Positions 6,286 to 10,098 of a stretch of 10,098 nt of DNA are shown here, one piece after another. Made by a program: the position numbers and the translations under genes. The stretch covers positions 1-10,098 of the forward strand of contig JACNJI010000323.1 in NCBI GenBank assembly GCA_014382645.1, given 5' to 3'. Within the stretch, counting starts at the first letter, position 1. Every line of letters starts with the position of its first letter. The stretch comes from Verrucomicrobiota bacterium. GTDB lineage: Bacteria > Verrucomicrobiota > Verrucomicrobiia > Opitutales > Seribacteraceae. The notes beneath the pieces are model-generated. The model saw only the letters and a program-made list of their open reading frames with translations. It was not told the DNA's origin and did no database searches.

Positions 6286-7926
6286 ATGTCGAAAAAAGAC
6301 GACGATAACCCTCTCGAAGAGCTCCAGAAGCAACTAAAGGACTTGCTCAACAATAAAAACGTGCAAGTTGCCTTCGCTCCTTTTATGACTGCCGGAGCCT
6401 CCGGAGAGGAGGCCGAAAAGGGAGACGATTCCGGCAGTTCGGGAGAATCCGACGAGCTGGACGAGGGCAAGTCTCGGGATGAGCGACTCGCCGGGATAAG
6501 GAACTTTGATCGCAAGCCGAAGGAGATTCGCGATTACCTCGACCGCTTCGTTATCAAGCAGGAACAAGCGAAGCGCGTTCTGGCGGTAGCCGTCTGCGAT
6601 CACTTCAATCACGTCCGACGTTGCATCGAGGAACCAAAGCTCGCGAACCGCGAGTACATGAAGCCGAATTTGCTCCTCCTCGGTCCGACTGGTGTGGGCA
6701 AAACCTACCTTATGCGAAACATTGCCAAGCTTATCGGGGTTCCGTTCGTTAAGGCCGACGCCACGAAATTTTCCGAGACGGGGTACGTAGGCAACGACGT
6801 CGATGACCTCGTTAGGGATCTCGTCAAAGCTGCCGATGGTGACGTCGAATTGGCGGAATACGGCATCATCTACATCGACGAAATCGACAAGATCGCCTCG
6901 GAATCTTCGAAAGGTGGGCGAGATGTTTCAGGTCGCGGCGTGCAGATCAACCTCCTGAAATTGATGGAGGAGACGGACGTCAACCTGCACTCTCCTCAGG
7001 ACATGATGGGGCAGATGAAGGCGTTTATGGAAATGCAAAAGGGTGGAGGCAAGCCAGGCAAGAGCTCCATCAGTACCCGAAACATTCTCTTCATCGTGAG
7101 TGGGGCTTTCGACAAGCTGGCGGAAAACGTGAAACGACGTTTGTCCCTTTCCCGTATCGGCTTCGGTTCCTCGGAAGAGCAATCCGCCGATGCTCGCCCG
7201 GTTTCGGAATTCCTCCATCAGTCCGAAACCAGAGATTTCATAGACTATGGTTTTGAACCCGAGTTTGTGGGCAGACTTCCGGTTCGGGTAGCCTGTGATG
7301 AACTTACCGGCGAGGATCTGGCAAGCATTCTTCTTAGTTCCGAGGGTAACGTATTGGAGCAGTACCGGAGCGACTTCGCAGGCTACGACGTAACCTTCGA
7401 CATATCGGAAGACGCAATTCGCAAGATTGCCGAAAAGGCCGCCCTTGAGCAAACTGGGGCACGCGGTTTGGTAACCGTACTCGAGCGCACCTTTCGTGAT
7501 TTTAAGTTCGAACTGCCCTCCTCGGCGATTAAAAGTTTCGAAGTCGACGCCGAGACCATCGACAATCCCACGGATGCCCTTCAAGAACTGCTGGAAAGCA
7601 ACAAGGACTTGCTTGACGAAGCCCTCTTGGGCGACGTGGATCGTTTTGCCTCCGATTTCTCGTTCAAGCACGGCTACAACCTGAAATTCCGCAAACCCGC
7701 CAAGGTCGCCTTGGCCAAGATCGCGACCAAGGAGAATCGTTCGATCTTGGCTATTTGCGAGCGCAAGTTTAACGATTTCGAGCACGGTTTGGGAATTATT
7801 TCCAAGCGTACGGGCAAGGTTGAATTCGTGATCGACAAGAAAGTCGTCGACGACCCCGACAAGGAACTTTCCGAGTGGGTCGTGAAAAGCTTCGGCTCAT
7901 CCGAGCCTTCAGGTGACGAATCCTGA
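6286..7926 (+). CDS. ClpX-like AAA+ unfoldase without zinc domain, with duplicated C-terminal domain
   Basis: A 546-residue hexameric-type unfoldase of the ClpX branch. Core motifs: VIKQEQAK (89-96), Walker A GPTGVGKT (133-140), pore loop GYVG (166-169), Walker B IIYIDEIDKIA (194-204), RDVSGRGVQ (212-220), sensor 1 NILFIVSGAFD (266-276), ClpP-docking IGF (291-293), arginine finger in PEFVGRLP (325-332; R330) and sensor 2 TGARGL (390-395). It differs from ClpX in three ways: the N-terminus lacks the four-cysteine zinc domain and has an acidic linker (about 41-66); a methionine-rich, longer segment (231-264) replaces the GGRKHP loop; and about 130 extra C-terminal residues resemble its own small domain. 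I chose ATG 6286 over TTG 6274 because the encoded lysine-rich start is better supported; neither has a Shine-Dalgarno sequence. The IGF motif argues for ClpP partnership; substrates are unknown. Confidence 0.9.
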   Translation: MSKKDDDNPLEELQKQLKDLLNNKNVQVAFAPFMTAGASGEEAEKGDDSGSSGESDELDEGKSRDERLAGIRNFDRKPKEIRDYLDRFVIKQEQAKRVLAVAVCDHFNHVRRCIEEPKLANREYMKPNLLLLGPTGVGKTYLMRNIAKLIGVPFVKADATKFSETGYVGNDVDDLVRDLVKAADGDVELAEYGIIYIDEIDKIASESSKGGRDVSGRGVQINLLKLMEETDVNLHSPQDMMGQMKAFMEMQKGGGKPGKSSISTRNILFIVSGAFDKLAENVKRRLSLSRIGFGSSEEQSADARPVSEFLHQSETRDFIDYGFEPEFVGRLPVRVACDELTGEDLASILLSSEGNVLEQYRSDFAGYDVTFDISEDAIRKIAEKAALEQTGARGLVTVLERTFRDFKFELPSSAIKSFEVDAETIDNPTDALQELLESNKDLLDEALLGDVDRFASDFSFKHGYNLKFRKPAKVALAKIATKENRSILAICERKFNDFEHGLGIISKRTGKVEFVIDKKVVDDPDKELSEWVVKSFGSSEPSGDES

Positions 7927-8620
7927 TCCCGATGCCGTAAGGGTTACCTTCGAAGGCATCGCCCCACGTTACGATCTCGCCAACCATCTGCTGTCGGGAG
8001 GCTTAGACTTTCTTTGGCGGCGGCGTCTGATTCGTGAAGCCAAAGCAGAGCAACCCAGTGATGTTCTCGATTTGGCTACAGGCAGCGGCGACATCGCCCT
8101 TGCTCTCCGCGTTGCTTTACCAGTCGACGTCAAGGTGATGGGGCTTGATTTCTGTCCGCCCATGCTCGCTGAGGCCGAGTGCAAAAGGATCTCCGCCGGT
8201 TACTCACCGGATAGCCTTAGGTTTGTCCATGGCGATTGCTTATCACTGGATTTTCCCGATGGCAGTTTCGACCTCGTCACGATTGCCTTCGGATTGCGCA
8301 ACCTGTCTGACCGAGCGATCGGTCTATCCGAGATGCAGCGGGTGCTTCGTCCTGGTGGGAGGTTGTTGATTCTGGAATTCAGCCAACCTTTCTTTTTTCT
8401 TCGCCCCTTTTATTATCTCTACCTACGAGGCATTCTACCGTTTTTCGCTCGATGGGTGACCGGTGATCGCCAAGCATACGAGTACTTGGGTTCCTCCATC
8501 TCGGGTTTTCCAGATCGGTTCGGTCTTGCCCAGGAGTTACGCCAGGCGAATTTCGGCAAGGTGAACTTCGTCTCGCTAACCGGAGCGGTCGTCGCCCTGC
8601 ACGTGGGCGAGAAAAAGTAG
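7913..8620 (+). CDS. ubiE: Demethylmenaquinone/2-polyprenyl-benzoquinol C-methyltransferase
   Basis: This SAM-dependent enzyme methylates the quinone ring, as MenG in menaquinone or UbiE in ubiquinone synthesis. The 235-residue protein starts with the family block VTFEGIAPRYDLANHLLSGG (11-30). It has SAM motif I VLDLATGSGDIAL (51-63), LDFCPPML (78-85), the post-motif FPDGSFDLVTIAFGLRNL (114-131), LRPGGRLLILEFSQP (145-159) and SSISGFPDR (194-202). Which quinone it serves cannot be told; no other quinone genes are near. The start is GTG at 7913-7915, because a stop lies 30 bases upstream in frame and no later start keeps the family N-terminus. It overlaps the ClpX-like gene by 14 bases, so translation is probably coupled. 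The gene converges on the next one, with a single base between the two stop codons. Confidence 0.94.
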   Translation: MTNPDPDAVRVTFEGIAPRYDLANHLLSGGLDFLWRRRLIREAKAEQPSDVLDLATGSGDIALALRVALPVDVKVMGLDFCPPMLAEAECKRISAGYSPDSLRFVHGDCLSLDFPDGSFDLVTIAFGLRNLSDRAIGLSEMQRVLRPGGRLLILEFSQPFFFLRPFYYLYLRGILPFFARWVTGDRQAYEYLGSSISGFPDRFGLAQELRQANFGKVNFVSLTGAVVALHVGEKK

Positions 8621-8629
8621 CCTACTTTT
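8613..8629. terminator. Palindrome spanning two convergent stop codons, weak bidirectional terminator candidate
   Basis: AAAAGTAG (8613-8620), one C, then CTACTTTT (8622-8629): a perfect inverted repeat that contains the ubiE TAG and the TAG of the opposing gene. As RNA the usable stem is short and A/U-rich with a run of U on each strand, so termination in both directions is possible but weakly supported. Confidence 0.3.
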
Positions 8630-10098
8630 CTTTTCCCAGAGCTTTTGCCAAAGTCTTCTCGAGTTCCTCGACTGTGGTGACGGGGAGTTCGCAAGCTTGG
8701 TTGCGGCAAACGTAAACGGCGGACTTACCTTTAACTAGACCTTGGTTTTGCACGAATGGGGCAAGCTTGGCTACTTCGGGTTCCTCATCGGCGGCAGGGC
8801 GGAAGAGGAGCACCTTGTTGGGCAGAAAGGACGAATTGATTGCCCTGAGCAGTTGCTCGGTGGCGTCTTCACCGCGCTTGCCTGCCACCACGATCTCCAG
8901 GCTTGGCCCCACAGCGAAGTCCAAGGCAGACATGAGGACGTCGCATCCGCTCGGACTTTTGGCGGCAAAGCCCGAGAATGCGGCAAAGAGCTTGTTTGCG
9001 GCTTCCTCGTATTTCTTGCTTCCCGTGATACGGGCGATGCGAAGAAGATTGAGAGCCATTACGGAATTGCCCGAGGGGATGGCCCCGTCGTAGATTTCCT
9101 TGGCCCGAACGAGGAGTTTTTCCCCGTCGTCGGCGGTGAGGAATAAACCGCCGTTTTCGGCATCGGCGAAATGTTTCAAGGTGATGTCGGTCAATTCCGC
9201 GGCCGCCTTCAGGTGACGATGGTGAAAGGCCGATTCGTGAAGATCGAGTAGGCCTTGGATAAGGAAGGCGTAATCTTCCAAGTGGGCAGGTAGTCCCGCT
9301 ACGCCCAATCTCGAGCGCTTCAGCAGTCGACCATCCTTGCGGCGAAGGGTGGTTAGGCAATAGTCGGCTGCCTTTGTGGCGGCCTTGACGTACTGCTTGT
9401 CGCCCAGAATGCGACCACCTTTGGCGAATGCGGAAATCATGAGCCCGTTCCAGTCGGTCAGAATCTTATCGTCCTTCTGTGGATGGATTCGTTTCTCTCG
9501 AACCTCGAAGAGCTTTTTTCGAATCCCTTCCAGCTTCGATTTCAAGGGATCGATTTCTTGTTTTAGTTCGTGGGCGACGTCCTTGAGGCGTTCCTGAAGG
9601 TGAGGGATGTTCCCCCCGGTTTTTCTGTTGGCGGCTTCTTCCAAGAAATTTCCATCGGGTTCGAAGTTGTATATGCGGGCATAGAGGGTGGCGTCTTCCT
9701 TTCCTAGGGTTTTCTCGAGTTCGGCTATCGTCCAGACGTAGAACTTGCCTTCCTCGCCCTCGCTGTCGGCGTCCTCGGCCGAATAGAATCCACCTTCCGG
9801 GTCGGTCATGTCACGAAGTACGTAGGTGAAGATTTCTCTAGCCGCCTCGGCATACGATTCTTTTTTCGTGATCTGGTGACACTCCAAGTTGGCGATGGCG
9901 AAGAGGGCTTGGTCATAGAGCATCTTTTCAAAGTGCGGCAGAAACCAGCGTTCGTCCGTGGAATAGCGGTGAATGCCGAGGCCAACGTGATCGTAGACTC
10001 CGCCTTGCCTAATCTGCTCCAAGCTTTTCTCCACCATTCGCAATGCCTTGGCCTCACCGGTTCGGGCATAATAGCGGAGTAGAAAGGAGAGGTTGTGG
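8622..10098 (-). CDS. YyaL/SSP411-type thioredoxin-domain protein, C-terminal part (partial)
   Basis: About 491 residues are visible; the gene continues past the right edge, where the frame stays open (NLSFLLRYYARTGEAKAL) to the last base. The family (bacterial YyaL, eukaryotic SPATA20/SSP411) has an N-terminal thioredoxin-like DUF255 domain, which would lie outside the window, followed by an (alpha/alpha)6-barrel resembling glycosidases and N-acylglucosamine epimerases. The barrel part is seen here: HRYSTDERWFLPHFEKMLYD, GGFYSAEDADSEGEEGKFYV, ILTDWNGLMISAFAKGG, YDGAIPSGNSVMALNLLRI and the C-terminal cysteine pair in VCRNQACELPVTT. The biochemical function is not established for bacterial members. 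The TTG at 10043 is internal, not the start. It converges with ubiE. Confidence 0.9.
   Translation of the reverse strand, partial: HNLSFLLRYYARTGEAKALRMVEKSLEQIRQGGVYDHVGLGIHRYSTDERWFLPHFEKMLYDQALFAIANLECHQITKKESYAEAAREIFTYVLRDMTDPEGGFYSAEDADSEGEEGKFYVWTIAELEKTLGKEDATLYARIYNFEPDGNFLEEAANRKTGGNIPHLQERLKDVAHELKQEIDPLKSKLEGIRKKLFEVREKRIHPQKDDKILTDWNGLMISAFAKGGRILGDKQYVKAATKAADYCLTTLRRKDGRLLKRSRLGVAGLPAHLEDYAFLIQGLLDLHESAFHHRHLKAAAELTDITLKHFADAENGGLFLTADDGEKLLVRAKEIYDGAIPSGNSVMALNLLRIARITGSKKYEEAANKLFAAFSGFAAKSPSGCDVLMSALDFAVGPSLEIVVAGKRGEDATEQLLRAINSSFLPNKVLLFRPAADEEPEVAKLAPFVQNQGLVKGKSAVYVCRNQACELPVTTVEELEKTLAKALGKEK

Noticed and set aside
6928..7785. A 285-codon open frame on the minus strand
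   Set aside because: It is antisense to the ClpX-like gene and reflects its codon bias.
6286..7926. HslU or Lon identity for the AAA+ protein
   Set aside because: There is no HslU I-domain and no Lon protease domain; RDVSGxGVQ, IGF and TGARGL are ClpX-type.

Overview
The window looks like chromosomal housekeeping DNA from a Gram-negative bacterium of moderately high G+C content. kdsA (Kdo synthesis) and a membrane-anchored metallophosphoesterase resembling chlamydial LpxG imply an outer membrane with lipopolysaccharide. The HU/IHF protein with an extended GRNPNRP loop, the HisRS variant with GDVTL in place of motif 3, the LpxG-like phosphatase and the general lack of Shine-Dalgarno leaders would all fit the Planctomycetes-Verrucomicrobia-Chlamydiae group, perhaps Verrucomicrobiota. 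That placement is an inference from remembered family features, not from a phylogeny.

Layout from left to right: (a) 1-395, plus strand, the 3' end of sucD, whose first ~120 bases do not encode a believable protein. (b) 396-725, a 330-base convergent intergenic region with three copies of a small palindromic repeat and a GC-rich hairpin just beyond rsmG. (c) 726-4375, minus strand, a tightly packed run transcribed right to left: LpxG-like phosphatase, aat, queF, kdsA, rsmG. (d) 4508-6180, minus strand, an HU/IHF-family gene followed by hisS. (e) 6181-6285, a short divergent promoter region. (f) 6286-8620, plus strand, an unusual ClpX-like AAA+ unfoldase overlapping a ubiE/menG methyltransferase. 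(g) 8622 to the right edge, minus strand, the C-terminal part of a YyaL/SSP411-type protein that continues outside the window.

The minus-strand genes join translation and its quality control (hisS, aat, rsmG, and queF for tRNA queuosine) to envelope lipid A/Kdo synthesis (kdsA and possibly the phosphatase). The plus-strand genes pair protein unfolding with quinone methylation; nothing in the sequence links those two functions beyond their 14-base overlap.

The most distinctive item is the ClpX-like ATPase at 6286-7926. It keeps the AAA+ core, the GYVG pore loop and the IGF motif used to dock ClpP. It lacks the N-terminal zinc-binding domain, has a methionine-rich insert where the RKH loop should be, and carries what reads as a second, degenerate copy of its own C-terminal small domain. 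No mobile elements, CRISPR arrays, rRNA or tRNA genes were found.
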